From: Methylobacterium soli
GTDB taxonomy: Bacteria > Pseudomonadota > Alphaproteobacteria > Rhizobiales > Beijerinckiaceae
Assembly (NCBI RefSeq): GCF_008806385.1
Contig: NZ_VZZK01000026.1
Location: forward strand, 1-64,000
Direction of reading: 5' to 3'
Length of the DNA: 64,000 bases
Within the stretch, counting starts at the first letter, position 1. Every line of letters starts with the position of its first letter. The notes beneath the pieces were generated by a model. The model ran no database searches, was not told where the DNA came from, and saw only the letters and a list, made by a program, of their open reading frames with translations. Shown piece after piece: positions 7,776 to 16,657 of this stretch. A program made the translations under genes and the position numbers.

Positions 7776-9947
7776 CTAATCCCTGTTGGCGGCGGCCTCG
7801 GCGGCCGCGCTCCGTCCGTCCGTGACCGGCGCCAGCGGCTCCAGCGCCGACAGGACCGTGCCCTGGGTCAGGATCTGCGGCAGCACCACGGGCTCCGGGC
7901 CCGCGCCGTAGAGGAGGTAGAGCGGCACGCCGCTGCGGCCGTGGCGCTCGAGGAGGCGGGTGATCTCGGGGTTCTGGTTGGTCCAGTCCCCCTTGAGATA
8001 GGTGACGCCGCGCAGCTTCAGGGCGGCGCGCACGCCCTCGGTCGCCAGGGCGGTGCGCTCGTTGACCTGGCAGGTGATGCACCACGCCGCCGTCAGGTTG
8101 ACGAAGACCGGGCGGCCTTCCGCCCGCAGGGCGTCGAGGCGGGCCTGCGTGAAGGGCTCGATCCCCTCCGCGCGCTGCGCCACCGTGCCCGCGGCCCGGT
8201 CGTGATCGAGCGTGAATGTGAGCCCGCCCACCGCCACCAGGGCGGCCCCCGCGAGGCCGCGGGCGAGGCGGCCCGTCAGGGTCGGGGCCTGGCGCCCGCG
8301 CTCCCAAATCCAGGCGGCGAAGCCCACCAGGACGAGGCCGATCAGAGCGGAGAACAGGCCCGCCGGCCCGACCTGCTGGGACAGGACCCAGACGAGCCAC
8401 GCCACGGTGGCGTAGACCGGGAAGGCGAGGACGCCCTTGAGCGTCTCCATCCAGGCGCCGGGGCGCGGCAGGCGGCGCAGGGCCCCCGGGAACAGAGTGA
8501 GCAGGAGGAAGGGCAAGGCGAGGCCGAGGCCGAGGCTCGCGAAGATCGCGAGGGCGGCCGCCGCCGACTGGGTCAGGGCGAACCCCACCGCCGCCCCCAT
8601 GAAGGGCGCGGTGCAGGGCGTCGCCACCACGGTGGCGAGCATTCCGGTGAAGAACGAGCCCTCGAGCCCGGCCCGGCGGCTCAGCCCGTCGCCGAGCCCG
8701 GCGAGGCCGGAGCCGAGATGGACCACCCCCGACAGGCTGAGGCCCATGCCGAAGAGCAGGTAGGCGAGGCCCGCCACCACGATGGGGGATTGCAGCTGGA
8801 AGCCCCAGCCGATGCCCGCGCCGCCGCTCTTCAGGGCGATCAGCAGCCCGGCGAGCCCGATGAAGGCCGCCAGCACCCCGGCCGTGTAGGCGAGGCCGTG
8901 CAGGCGCACCCGCCCCGGCCCCTCGCCCGAATGGCGCACGAGGCTCAGGACCTTGATCGACAGGACCGGGAAGACGCAGGGCATCAGGTTGAGGAGGAGA
9001 CCGCCCAGGAAAGCGAGCCCGGCCGCGCCCCACAGGGTCAGGCTCTCGTCGGGCGTCGAGGCGGGTGTTTTGGCCGGCGCCGGCTCCGCGGCGGCCGGGA
9101 TGCCGCCGGTCGCGACGGCGGGGGCCTGCCCGAGGGCGAAGGCCTGCCGCACCGGGCCGGCCTCGGTCTCCCGCTCGATCGCGAGGACGCCCGGCAGGTC
9201 GGCCGGGGGCGGATCGGCCGGGGTGGCGCGGGTCAGGGTCAGGCGCAGGCCCTGCGCGTCGACCGCGAGGTCCTGGGGCGCGGCGTTGTCGAGGATCGTC
9301 TCCGAATAGGGGAAGAAGGACGCCGTGCGGACCGCCCCGAGATCGGGCGCGTCGAGGCTGAGGACGAGCCGGTCGCCGGCGCTCGCGAGGCGCACGGGCC
9401 CCGGCGCCGGCTCGGGCAGGGCCGCCCGCGCCCGCGCGAACAGGGCCGCGTTGGCGGGGTCGGCCCCGGCGGCGGCGCCCGCCACCGGCAGGGTCAGGCG
9501 CAACTCGGCCGAGCCCGGCACGCATTCCTGCGCGCAGACGAGATAGGTGAGCTGGCCCGCCAGCCGCGCCGGCTCCGCCGGATCGAGGCTCGGCGGCGGC
9601 GTCATCGTGACGAGCAGGACGGCCTCGTCCGCGTAGCCGAAATTCATCAGGGTCGCGACTGGGATGCGCTCGGGCACCGGCCACTGGATCGGCCCGGCCG
9701 AGAACCCGGCGGGCAGGGTCCAGGTCACCTCCGGCGGCAGGCCGGAATCGCCCGGGTTGCGCCAGTAGACGTGCCAGCCGGGCTTCATCACGAGGCGCAG
9801 GGCCACGGTGAAGGGCTCGCCCCCCCGCAGGGCGGCGGGCTCGGCGATCAGGCTCGCGCGCACGAGATCGGCGGGCGCCTTCAGCCCCTGCGCCCCGGCG
9901 CCGGTGAGCCCGAGGAGAAGGATGAGGAGGGAGAGAAGCCGGATCAT
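7776..9947 (-). CDS. dsbD: Thiol:disulfide interchange protein, DsbD/ScsB type
   Basis: A 723-residue three-part protein. After a signal peptide (MIRLLSLLILLLGLTGAGA) comes a periplasmic DsbD-N-like domain with the pair CAQEC (about residues 133-137). A CcdA-like membrane domain follows, with the redox cysteines in LMPCVFPV and VATPCTAPFMGAAVG. The C-terminal thioredoxin domain has WCITC at residues 622-626. Electrons pass from cytoplasmic thioredoxin through the membrane domain to periplasmic reductases that repair proteins or supply cytochrome c maturation. The N-terminal domain resembles the ScsB branch. It is monocistronic here; the stop lies 3 bases from that of the opposing HTH gene. 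Confidence 0.9.
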   Translation of the reverse strand: MIRLLSLLILLLGLTGAGAQGLKAPADLVRASLIAEPAALRGGEPFTVALRLVMKPGWHVYWRNPGDSGLPPEVTWTLPAGFSAGPIQWPVPERIPVATLMNFGYADEAVLLVTMTPPPSLDPAEPARLAGQLTYLVCAQECVPGSAELRLTLPVAGAAAGADPANAALFARARAALPEPAPGPVRLASAGDRLVLSLDAPDLGAVRTASFFPYSETILDNAAPQDLAVDAQGLRLTLTRATPADPPPADLPGVLAIERETEAGPVRQAFALGQAPAVATGGIPAAAEPAPAKTPASTPDESLTLWGAAGLAFLGGLLLNLMPCVFPVLSIKVLSLVRHSGEGPGRVRLHGLAYTAGVLAAFIGLAGLLIALKSGGAGIGWGFQLQSPIVVAGLAYLLFGMGLSLSGVVHLGSGLAGLGDGLSRRAGLEGSFFTGMLATVVATPCTAPFMGAAVGFALTQSAAAALAIFASLGLGLALPFLLLTLFPGALRRLPRPGAWMETLKGVLAFPVYATVAWLVWVLSQQVGPAGLFSALIGLVLVGFAAWIWERGRQAPTLTGRLARGLAGAALVAVGGLTFTLDHDRAAGTVAQRAEGIEPFTQARLDALRAEGRPVFVNLTAAWCITCQVNERTALATEGVRAALKLRGVTYLKGDWTNQNPEITRLLERHGRSGVPLYLLYGAGPEPVVLPQILTQGTVLSALEPLAPVTDGRSAAAEAAANRD

Positions 9948-10089
9948 CGGGCCCTTACGCGCGCCGGGCGGGCGCGGTTACGCTGCTGGCGCAACCTTAT
10001 GGCGTTTCCGGGCCGGGAGAAACCGCGGGGCCCGTGGAGCGCGGTCGCAGGGGGCTCCGCCGCCACGCATCCGGGGCGGCGTCCCGCCT

Positions 10090-11907
10090 TCAGCCGAGCG
10101 GCCGCGTCGCCCGCTCCAGCCACGCCCGCGTCCCGGCATCGAGATCCGGCCCGAGCACCTCGCGCAGATGCGCGTGGTAGGCGTCGAGCCAGGCGATCTC
10201 GCCCGCGTCGAGGAGGTCGGTCGCGATCAGGCGGCGGTCGTAGGGGGCGAGCGTCAGGGTCTCGAAGCCGAGCATCGGGCGCTCGCCGCCGGGGATCGGG
10301 CGGGGCTCGACCAGGATCAGGTTCTCGATCCGGATGCCGTAGGCGTTCGCCTTGTAGTAGCCCGGCTCGTTCGACAGGATCATGCCGGCCTTGAGCGCCA
10401 CCGTGCCGGTCTTGGCGATGCGCTGCGGGCCCTCGTGGACCGACAGGAAGGCGCCGACGCCGTGGCCGGTGCCGTGGTCGAAATCGAGCCCCGCCTGCCA
10501 CAGGGGCACGCGCGCGAGGGCGTCGATCTGCGCCCCCGTGGTGCCCTCGGGGAAGACCGCGCGGCCAATCGCCAGATGGCCCTTCAGCACGCGGGTGAAG
10601 CGGTCGCGCATCTCCGGGCTCGGCGCGCCGACCGCCACCGTGCGGGTGATGTCGGTGGTGCCGTCGGCGTATTGCGCCCCCGAATCGATCAGGAACAGCT
10701 CGCCCTCCCGCACGATCCGGTCGGTGGCCCGCGTCACCCGGTAATGCACGATGGCGCCGTTGGGGCCCGAGCCCGAGATCGTCGGGAAGGAGACGTCGCG
10801 CAGGAGCCCGCCCTCGGCCCGGAAATCCTCAAGCGCCTCGACGGCCGCGATCTCGCCGAGGTCGCCCCGCGCCGCCGCCGCGTCGAGCCAGGCGAGGAAG
10901 CGGGTCACCGCGAGCCCGTCGCGGTGATGGGCGGCGCGGGTGCCGGCGATCTCGGCGGCGTTCTTCACCGCCTTCATGGCGGTGATCGGGTCGGGGCCGA
11001 CATCCGCGACGGCGCCCGCGCCCGCCACGATCTCCTTCAGGGCGGCGGCCCCGGTGGCGGCATCGAGGCGGATGCGGCCCCGCGCCTCGGCCCCGAGGCT
11101 CTCGGCGAACTCCGCGCGGGGCGCGACATCGGCCAGGGGCGCCAGGGCGGCGCGGGCCTCCGGCGTCAGCGCGGGCGAGGTGAGGAACAGGCGGGCGCGC
11201 CCCTCGCGGGGCAGGAGGGCGTAGCCCAGGGCCAGCGGCGTGTGGCCGATATCGGCGCCGCGCAGGTTGAAGGCCCAGGCGAGGTTGTGGGGATCCGAGA
11301 TCACCAGCGCGTCGATGCCGGCCTCCGCGAGGGCGGCGCGGATCCGCCCGAGCTTGTGGGCCGCCTCCTCCCCGGAAAGGTCGAGCGGATGCGCCGCGAC
11401 CGCGCCGGCGGGGGGCTTCGGCCGCCCGGCCCAGGCGGCGTCGACCGGGCTCGCGGCGACCGGGCGCAGGCTCGCCCCGGCCTTGGTGGCGGCCCGCTCC
11501 AGCCGGGCGACGCCGTCCGGCGTGTGCAGCCAGGGATCGTAGCCGAGCACGGCGCCGGGCTGCAGCGCCTCGGCGAGCCAGGCCTCGGGGGTCGTGGCCG
11601 CGATCGGCACGACCGCGAAGGTACCGGTATCGACCTGATCGGGGGCCTGGAGGGTGTAGCGCCCGTCGACGAAGAGGGCGGCCCGGTCCGTGAGCACGAT
11701 CGCGGTGCCGGCCGATCCGGTGAAGCCGGTCAGCCAGGCGAGGCGCTCGGCCTGGGCCGGCACGTATTCCGATTGGTGCTCGTCGGCGCGTGGCACCACG
11801 AAGCCGTCGAGGCCCGCCTCGCGCAGGGCGGCCCGGAGCGCGGCGGCGCGCTCGGGGCCCTTGCGGTGGCTCGGATCGTCGAAGGTCTGGAAGCGGCGGC
11901 GCGTCAT
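10090..11907 (-). CDS. pepP: Xaa-Pro aminopeptidase (M24B)
   Basis: A 605-residue aminopeptidase P that removes an N-terminal residue preceding proline. Two creatinase-like N-terminal domains (starting DGFVVPRADEHQSEYVP and GRYTLQAPDQ) precede a pita-bread catalytic domain. The metal ligands are visible: the two Asp of LIDSGAQYADGTTDITR, the His of FDHGTGHGVG, the Glu of LSNEPGYY and the Glu of IRIENLI. The length fits the three-domain, eukaryote-like form found in alphaproteobacteria. The start at 11907 (MTRRRFQTFDD) is chosen over a further 12 codons without similarity. prmA lies upstream on the same strand after a 60-base gap. Confidence 0.92.
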   Translation of the reverse strand: MTRRRFQTFDDPSHRKGPERAAALRAALREAGLDGFVVPRADEHQSEYVPAQAERLAWLTGFTGSAGTAIVLTDRAALFVDGRYTLQAPDQVDTGTFAVVPIAATTPEAWLAEALQPGAVLGYDPWLHTPDGVARLERAATKAGASLRPVAASPVDAAWAGRPKPPAGAVAAHPLDLSGEEAAHKLGRIRAALAEAGIDALVISDPHNLAWAFNLRGADIGHTPLALGYALLPREGRARLFLTSPALTPEARAALAPLADVAPRAEFAESLGAEARGRIRLDAATGAAALKEIVAGAGAVADVGPDPITAMKAVKNAAEIAGTRAAHHRDGLAVTRFLAWLDAAAARGDLGEIAAVEALEDFRAEGGLLRDVSFPTISGSGPNGAIVHYRVTRATDRIVREGELFLIDSGAQYADGTTDITRTVAVGAPSPEMRDRFTRVLKGHLAIGRAVFPEGTTGAQIDALARVPLWQAGLDFDHGTGHGVGAFLSVHEGPQRIAKTGTVALKAGMILSNEPGYYKANAYGIRIENLILVEPRPIPGGERPMLGFETLTLAPYDRRLIATDLLDAGEIAWLDAYHAHLREVLGPDLDAGTRAWLERATRPLG

Positions 11908-11967
11908 GGCGCAAGGGTTACGTCGGGCGCCCCGCGCCGGCAACCGGGCGGCCCGGGGCGCGCCTCC

Positions 11968-12897
11968 TCAGCGCGGGCGGGGCGCCGCGCCGCCGCGCCG
12001 GAGCACCAGCGTGGCCCAGCCCTCGATCACGCCCTTCTGCGCGAGGCGGAAGCCCTGGTGCCCGTAGGTGGAGAGGATGCCCGGGACGTCGCGCTCGATC
12101 AGGCCGGACAGGATCAGCGTGCCGCCCTCGGCCACCACCGCGGTGAGAGACGGGGCGAGGCGCTTCAGCGGGCGGGCCAGGATGTTGGCGAAGACCACCT
12201 CGAAATGGCGCGGGCGCCGGGCGAGGGCATGCTCGACGCCGGGGCCCTGGTAGAGGCGCAGATGCGGCCCGAGGCCGTTGAGACGGGCATTGGCGCGGGC
12301 GGTGACGACCGCCACGGGGTCGAGGTCCCCGGCGATCACGGGGGCTTGCGCGGGGGCGTGGAGGGCGCGCGCCGCCGCGAAGGCGAGGATGCCGGTGCCG
12401 GTGCCGACATCGAGCACCCGGGCCGGGCGGCCCCGCTTCAGCACGCCCGCCAGTGCCCGCAGGCAGCCGAGCGTGGTGCCGTGATGGCCGGTGCCGAAGG
12501 CGAGGGCCGCCTCGATCTCGATGGCGAGGTCGTTGGGGCGCACCTGCTCGCGGTCATGGGCGCCGTGGACCAGGAAGCGCCCGGCCCGGACCGGCTTCAG
12601 GCCCTCCAGGGAGGCCCGCACCCAATCCTGCTGGTCGATGGTCTGGAAGCTGGCATCGTCCGCCTGCGCGCCGACCACGGGGCGGATCAGCTCCCGGATC
12701 ATGGTCTCGTCGGGGGCGTCGGCGAAGTAGGCCTCGAGGCGCCACGTCACCCCGTCCTCGGCCTCGAAGGCCGCGACCGCGGTCTCGGTCGGGTCGAACA
12801 TCTCGCCGAGGAGATCCGTCATGGCGCGGGCCGAGCGCTCATCCGTGAGGAGGCGCAGCACGTGGGTCGGGCGATGGGGCGGGAGGCCTTCGAGCAT
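11968..12897 (-). CDS. prmA: Ribosomal protein L11 methyltransferase
   Basis: A 309-residue PrmA: an N-terminal substrate-recognition domain, then a class I SAM-dependent methyltransferase domain. The latter has motif I VLDVGTGTGILAFAAARAL, an upstream FGTGHHGTT loop typical of PrmA (here EAALAFGTGHHGTTLGCL), and the post-motif FANILARPLKRLAP. It trimethylates L11 of the large ribosomal subunit. The start at 12897 (MLEGLPPHRP) is preferred because the 32 codons upstream are unlike the family. pepP follows on the same strand and may share its transcript. Confidence 0.92.
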   Translation of the reverse strand: MLEGLPPHRPTHVLRLLTDERSARAMTDLLGEMFDPTETAVAAFEAEDGVTWRLEAYFADAPDETMIRELIRPVVGAQADDASFQTIDQQDWVRASLEGLKPVRAGRFLVHGAHDREQVRPNDLAIEIEAALAFGTGHHGTTLGCLRALAGVLKRGRPARVLDVGTGTGILAFAAARALHAPAQAPVIAGDLDPVAVVTARANARLNGLGPHLRLYQGPGVEHALARRPRHFEVVFANILARPLKRLAPSLTAVVAEGGTLILSGLIERDVPGILSTYGHQGFRLAQKGVIEGWATLVLRRGGAAPRPR

Positions 12898-13003
12898 GGC
12901 GCGCTCTACCACCCGCGGCGGTGCGCCGCCAGCACGGGCGCGACCGTCCCACAATCGCACAACGATGCGGCATAGTGATCGTTGGATAGGCACGAGCCCG
13001 GCT

Positions 13004-13028
13004 GGAACCGGGAGATCGGAGCCGCGTT
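13004..13028 (+). promoter_or_regulatory. Candidate EcfG general-stress promoter
   Basis: GGAAC at 13004-13008 and CGTT at 13025-13028 are separated by exactly 16 bases. This matches the GGAAC-N16/17-CGTT pattern recognised by the EcfG/PhyR general stress response in alphaproteobacteria. It points right, away from prmA, into a gap whose only frames are short and doubtful. Confidence 0.4.
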
Positions 13029-13152
13029 CACGCTGGCTTCTCCCCCGTGGGGCTTCCCGCGGAGGTTGAGGGAAGCCCGGATGGCCCCGCGGGTGCGAAG
13101 GGTTTCGCGCGGTTGTCCGGCCGGCTCGCTCCTGTGGGTTCGTGTTGGCGTC

Positions 13153-13374
13153 ATGACATCAAGCCGTTCCGGTCGTCGCGCTCCGGTCGTCCTCAGCCAG
13201 ATATCGGCTTCCCGCCGCCGACAGGGGCGCGCGAGCGTGCTCGGTGCCGACGCGCTCGACGCGCCGCTGCCGGGGCCGCTCCTGATCCTGCTGAGCCGCC
13301 TGCATCGCGCCGAGGGCCCGCAGGAGGGCCGGCCGGCGGAGGCACCGCTCCGCGACGAGGGTCTCGCCCGCTAG
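13153..13374 (+). CDS. Doubtful 73-residue protein
   Basis: A possible frame downstream of the candidate stress promoter. It begins MTSSRSGRRAPVVLSQ and continues LDAPLPGPLLILLSRLHRAE with a charged tail. The second half has strong G/C third-position bias like the real neighbours; the first half does not, and no ribosome-binding site is evident. In-frame ATGs at 12982 and 13081 would lengthen it. I recognise no family. It could be a real short stress gene or chance coding in GC-rich DNA. Confidence 0.28.
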   Translation: MTSSRSGRRAPVVLSQISASRRRQGRASVLGADALDAPLPGPLLILLSRLHRAEGPQEGRPAEAPLRDEGLAR

Positions 13375-13539
13375 CGACACGCGGTGAGCCGGCACTGCTG
13401 GACCCGCGCGGGCGCGCTCGCACCGGGAATCCCGTCGGATGACGGGAAACGGGCGCTTGTCCGCCCGGCCTGCCTCCCTATGATCCAGCCCGGATTCCGC
13501 CCAGGCCCGACGGCCCGGCGACGGCGCGAGGCTCGGCCC

Positions 13540-14328
13540 ATGACGATGACGCGACGGTTCTGGCTCGCGGGCGCGCTCGCGCTCGGCCTCGGGGCGCCGG
13601 CGGCGCGCGCCGAGACGCCCGTCCTGATCTTCGCCGCCGCGAGCCTGAAGAACGCGGTGGACGAGGCCGCCGCGGCGTGGAGCCGCGAGACCGGGCACGG
13701 CGCCAAGGCCTCCTACGCGGCCTCGAACGCGCTCGCCAAGCAGATCGAGGCCGGCGCCCCGGCGGACCTGTTCATCTCCGCCGACCTCGCCTGGATGGAT
13801 GCGGTCGAGAAGGCCGGCAGCCTCCGGCCCGGCAGCCGCAGCAACCTGCTGCGCAACAGCCTGGTTCTGGTGGCCCCGGCGGATTCGACGCGCCGTCTCG
13901 ACTTGAAGCCCGGCCTCGACTTGGCGGCGGCGCTCGGCGGCGGGCGCCTGGCGGTCGGCAATGTCGAGGCGGTGCCGGCCGGCAAGTACGGCAAGGCCGC
14001 CCTTCAGGCGCTCGGCGCCTGGGACGGGGTCAAGGACCGGCTCGCCCAGGCCGAGAACGTGCGCGCGGCGCTCCTCCTCGTGGCGCGGGGCGAGGCGCCG
14101 CTCGGCATCGTCTACGCCACCGACGCGGCCTCGGACCCGAGCGTGCGGGTGGTGGCGACCTTCCCGCCCGACAGCCACCCGCCGATCGTCTACCCGGTCG
14201 CGCTGCTCAAGGATTCGCAGAATCCCGAGGCCGGCGCCTTCCTGGCCTACTTGAAGAGCCCGGCCGCCCGGCCCTTCTTCGAGCACCAGGGCTTCACGGT
14301 GCTGGGCGGGGCGGGCGAGAAGTTCTGA
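13540..14328 (+). CDS. modA: Molybdate ABC transporter, substrate-binding protein
   Basis: A 262-residue periplasmic binding protein for molybdate (or tungstate). It starts with an export signal (TRRFWLAGALALGLGAPAARA, with a Tat-like RR). The mature part begins TPVLIFAAASLKNAVDE, the typical ModA oxyanion site with its serine, and continues ASNALAKQIEAGAPADLFISAD and AVPAGKYGKAAL. The ATG at 13540 sits directly before the signal peptide. modB and modC follow, making a compact operon. Molybdate supplies the molybdenum cofactor of, for example, formate dehydrogenases and nitrate reductase. No ModE gene or Moco-riboswitch-like element was recognised upstream. Confidence 0.93.
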   Translation: MTMTRRFWLAGALALGLGAPAARAETPVLIFAAASLKNAVDEAAAAWSRETGHGAKASYAASNALAKQIEAGAPADLFISADLAWMDAVEKAGSLRPGSRSNLLRNSLVLVAPADSTRRLDLKPGLDLAAALGGGRLAVGNVEAVPAGKYGKAALQALGAWDGVKDRLAQAENVRAALLLVARGEAPLGIVYATDAASDPSVRVVATFPPDSHPPIVYPVALLKDSQNPEAGAFLAYLKSPAARPFFEHQGFTVLGGAGEKF

Positions 14329-14333
14329 GCGCC

Positions 14334-15023
14334 TTGCTCGACCTCACCCCCGACGAGTGGACCGCCGTCGCCCTGAGCCTCCGGGTGGCGGGCGTCGCCA
14401 TGCTGGCGAGCCTGCTCCCCGGCCTCGCGGTGGCCTGGCTCCTGGCGCGGCGGGACTTTCCGGGGCGCGCGCTCCTCGACGGGCTGGTGCACCTGCCGCT
14501 GATCCTGCCGCCGGTGGTGACCGGCTACCTCCTGCTCCTCGCCTTCGGGCGCAAGGGCCTCCTCGGCGGCTGGCTCGCGGAGATCGGCATCGTCTTCGCG
14601 TTCCGCTGGACCGGGGCGGCGCTCGCCTGCGCGGTGATGGGGTTTCCCCTGATGGTGCGGGCCATGCGCCTCTCGATCGAGGCGGTGGACCGAGGGCTGG
14701 AACAGGCCGCCGCCACCCTCGGGGCGCCCCCGCTCGCGGTCTTCCTCACGGTGACGCTGCCCCTCAGCCTGCCCGGCATCCTGGCCGGCGCGGTGCTGGC
14801 CTTCGCCAAGGCGATGGGGGAATTCGGCGCCACCATCACCTTCGTGTCGAACATCCCGGGCGAGACCCAGACCCTGCCCTCCGCCATCTACACCCTGACG
14901 CAGGTCCCGGGCGGGGAGGGCGGGGCTCTGCGCCTGACGCTGATCTCGGTGGTGCTCTCGATGGGGGCGCTCCTGGCCTCCGAATGGCTCGCGCGCCGCG
15001 TCGGCCGCCGGCTCGCCGCGTGA
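14334..15023 (+). CDS. modB: Molybdate ABC transporter permease
   Basis: A 229-residue inner-membrane permease with about five hydrophobic segments and the ABC EAA loop (EQAAATLGAPPLAVFLTVTLPLSLPGILAGAVLAF) that docks on the ATPase. The sequences LPLILPPVVTGYLLL and KAMGEFGATITFVSNIPGETQTLPSAIYT are characteristic of ModB. The frame has no ATG or GTG at the expected place; TTG at 14334, 5 bases after the modA stop, gives the usual family N-terminus and length. The stop overlaps the modC start (GTGA), so translation is coupled. Confidence 0.92.
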   Translation: MLDLTPDEWTAVALSLRVAGVAMLASLLPGLAVAWLLARRDFPGRALLDGLVHLPLILPPVVTGYLLLLAFGRKGLLGGWLAEIGIVFAFRWTGAALACAVMGFPLMVRAMRLSIEAVDRGLEQAAATLGAPPLAVFLTVTLPLSLPGILAGAVLAFAKAMGEFGATITFVSNIPGETQTLPSAIYTLTQVPGGEGGALRLTLISVVLSMGALLASEWLARRVGRRLAA

Positions 15024-16135
15024 GCGGCCCGGCCCCGACCCTCTCGGTGGCGCTCGCCCGGTGCCTCGGCGCCTTCTCCCTCGACGTCGCCTTCACGGCC
15101 GGGCCGGGGCTCACCGCCCTGTTCGGCCGCTCGGGCTCGGGCAAGACCAGCGTCATCGGCCTGCTGGCGGGCCTCGGCCGGCCCGATCGCGGCCGCATCG
15201 CCCTCGGCGACGAGGTCCTGCTCGACACGGCGCGCGGCATCGACGTGCCGGCGCACCGGCGCCGCATCGCCACGGTGTTCCAAGAGGCGCGGCTGCTGCC
15301 CCATCTCAGCGTCCGGGCCAATCTCGGCTATGGCCGCTTCTTCGCGCGCCGCCATCCGGGCCCCGCGGCCGACCTCGCGCAGGTGGTGGAGATGCTCGGC
15401 ATCGGGCACCTCCTGGCGCGCCGGCCGGCGGGCCTGTCGGGGGGCGAGCGCCAGCGCGTCGCCATCGGACGGGCGCTCCTGGCCAGGCCCCGCCTCCTCC
15501 TGATGGACGAGCCCCTGGCGGCCCTCGACGAGGCCCGCAAGGCCGAGATCCTGCCCTATATCGAGCGCCTGCGCGACGAGGCCGGGGTGCCGATCGTCTA
15601 TGTCAGCCACGCGGTGGCGGAGGTGGCGCGGCTGGCCGGCACCGTGGTGGTGCTGGAGGAGGGCCGCGTCGCCGCCTCCGGACCCGCCGACGCGGTGCTG
15701 CGCCGGGCCGACCGGCTCCCCGCCCATGCGGGGGAGGCCGGCGCGATCCTCGACCTGACGGTCGCCGCGCAGGACCCGGATGGCGGCCTGACGCGCCTCT
15801 CCGGTCCCGCCGGGACCCTCGTGGTGCCCCATCTCGCGCGGCCCGTCGGCGCCCGGGTGCGGGTGCGGGTTCCGGCCCGGGACGTGCTCGTGGCGACGCG
15901 CGCCCCCGTGGGCCTCAGTGCCCGCAACGTTCTGCCGGGCCGCATCCTCGCCCTCGACGCGCGCGGCGCCGCCGTGATGGTCGAGATCGCCTGCAACGGC
16001 GTGGCGCTCGCCGCCCACCTCACCGGAGCCTCGGTCCGCGACCTCGGCCTCGCCCCGGGTCTCCCCGTCTACGCCATCATCAAGAGCGTCGCCTTCGACC
16101 CAACGGAGGTGGGCACCCGGGCGGTGGAGATCTGA
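15020..16135 (+). CDS. modC: Molybdate ABC transporter ATPase
   Basis: A 371-residue ATPase powering ModAB. Walker A is GRSGSGKTSV, the signature is LSGGERQRVAIGRALL, Walker B is LLLMDEPLAALD and the switch His lies in VYVSHAV. After about residue 290 comes a TOBE/Mop-type domain (LSARNVLPGRILALDARGA), which in ModC binds molybdate and regulates transport. It starts with GTG overlapping the modB stop. The gene ends just before a large palindromic repeat cluster, which may also end the transcript. Confidence 0.93.
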   Translation: MSGPAPTLSVALARCLGAFSLDVAFTAGPGLTALFGRSGSGKTSVIGLLAGLGRPDRGRIALGDEVLLDTARGIDVPAHRRRIATVFQEARLLPHLSVRANLGYGRFFARRHPGPAADLAQVVEMLGIGHLLARRPAGLSGGERQRVAIGRALLARPRLLLMDEPLAALDEARKAEILPYIERLRDEAGVPIVYVSHAVAEVARLAGTVVVLEEGRVAASGPADAVLRRADRLPAHAGEAGAILDLTVAAQDPDGGLTRLSGPAGTLVVPHLARPVGARVRVRVPARDVLVATRAPVGLSARNVLPGRILALDARGAAVMVEIACNGVALAAHLTGASVRDLGLAPGLPVYAIIKSVAFDPTEVGTRAVEI

Positions 16136-16234
16136 CGGAGCTGAACCCGGGACCCGCCACCGTCGGCGGCGCGCCTCATCGCCCCGGTTCGGGCGTGGTC
16201 GAATTTGCGATCGCGGAACGGTGGGGGACTTTTC

Positions 16235-16632
16235 CGGAGAGGGCGCACCCCTCACCCCAACCCTCTCCCGCACGGGAGAGGGGGCCCGTCGCGTCATCAG
16301 GGCCGGTTTCGACACCCCTTCCCGCGGCGCTGCCGATCGCGCGCGCGCCACCTCTCCCGTCCGGGAGAGGTCGAGTCGGCGCGAGCCGACCGGGTGAGGG
16401 GGAGACTTTTCCGGACAACGCGCACCCCTCACCCCAACCCTCTCCCGGACGGGAGAGGGGGCTTGTCGCGCCGTCAGGGCTGGTACTGACACCCCTTCCC
16501 GCATCGCTGCCGATCGCGCGCGCCCCACCTCTCCCGTCCGGGAGAGGTCGAGTCGGCGCGAGCCGGCCGGGTGAGGGATGCGGCCTTTCCGGACAGCGCG
16601 CATCCAACCCTCTCCCGGACGGGAGAGGGGGC
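16235..16632. repeat. Cluster of five palindromic REP-like elements
   Basis: The 520-base gap between modC and nudC is filled by alternating palindromes. Type A (16261-16282, 16438-16459, 16608-16629) has arms CCCTCTCCCG/CGGGAGAGGG around a 2-base centre. Type B (16350-16371, 16527-16548) has arms ACCTCTCCCG/CGGGAGAGGT and is followed by a second hairpin GTCGGC-GCGA-GCCGAC (GCCGGC in the second copy). Each A copy is preceded by CCCTCACCCCAAC or a shorter form, and each B unit ends GGGTGAGGG. The same elements recur near 34.2 and 46.8 kb. They resemble REP/BIME elements and could stop transcription or protect mRNA ends. Confidence 0.85.
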
Positions 16633-16657
16633 CGTCGCGCCGACCTGCCCCCGTGCC

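Noticed and set aside
7108-9684. Long N-terminal extension of the MFS gene frame over dsbD
   Set aside because: It is a GC-rich shadow of dsbD with no domain; the MFS protein begins properly at 7107.
7941-10394. An 817-codon plus-strand open frame
   Set aside because: Arg/Glu/Gly-rich translation antisense to dsbD and pepP, no family pattern.
9808-12975. A 1055-codon plus-strand open frame
   Set aside because: Antisense to pepP and prmA, both with intact catalytic motifs; the frame is a byproduct of third-position GC.
13153-13374. NepR-like anti-sigma factor
   Set aside because: A few hydrophobic residues recall NepR, but the conserved pattern of that family is not there.
13004-13540. Molybdenum-cofactor riboswitch before modA
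   Set aside because: No conserved pairing pattern could be recognised by eye in the 200 bases before modA.
16235-16632. CRISPR array
   Set aside because: The repeated units are palindromes of two alternating types, with repeated rather than unique sequences between them, and no cas genes are near.
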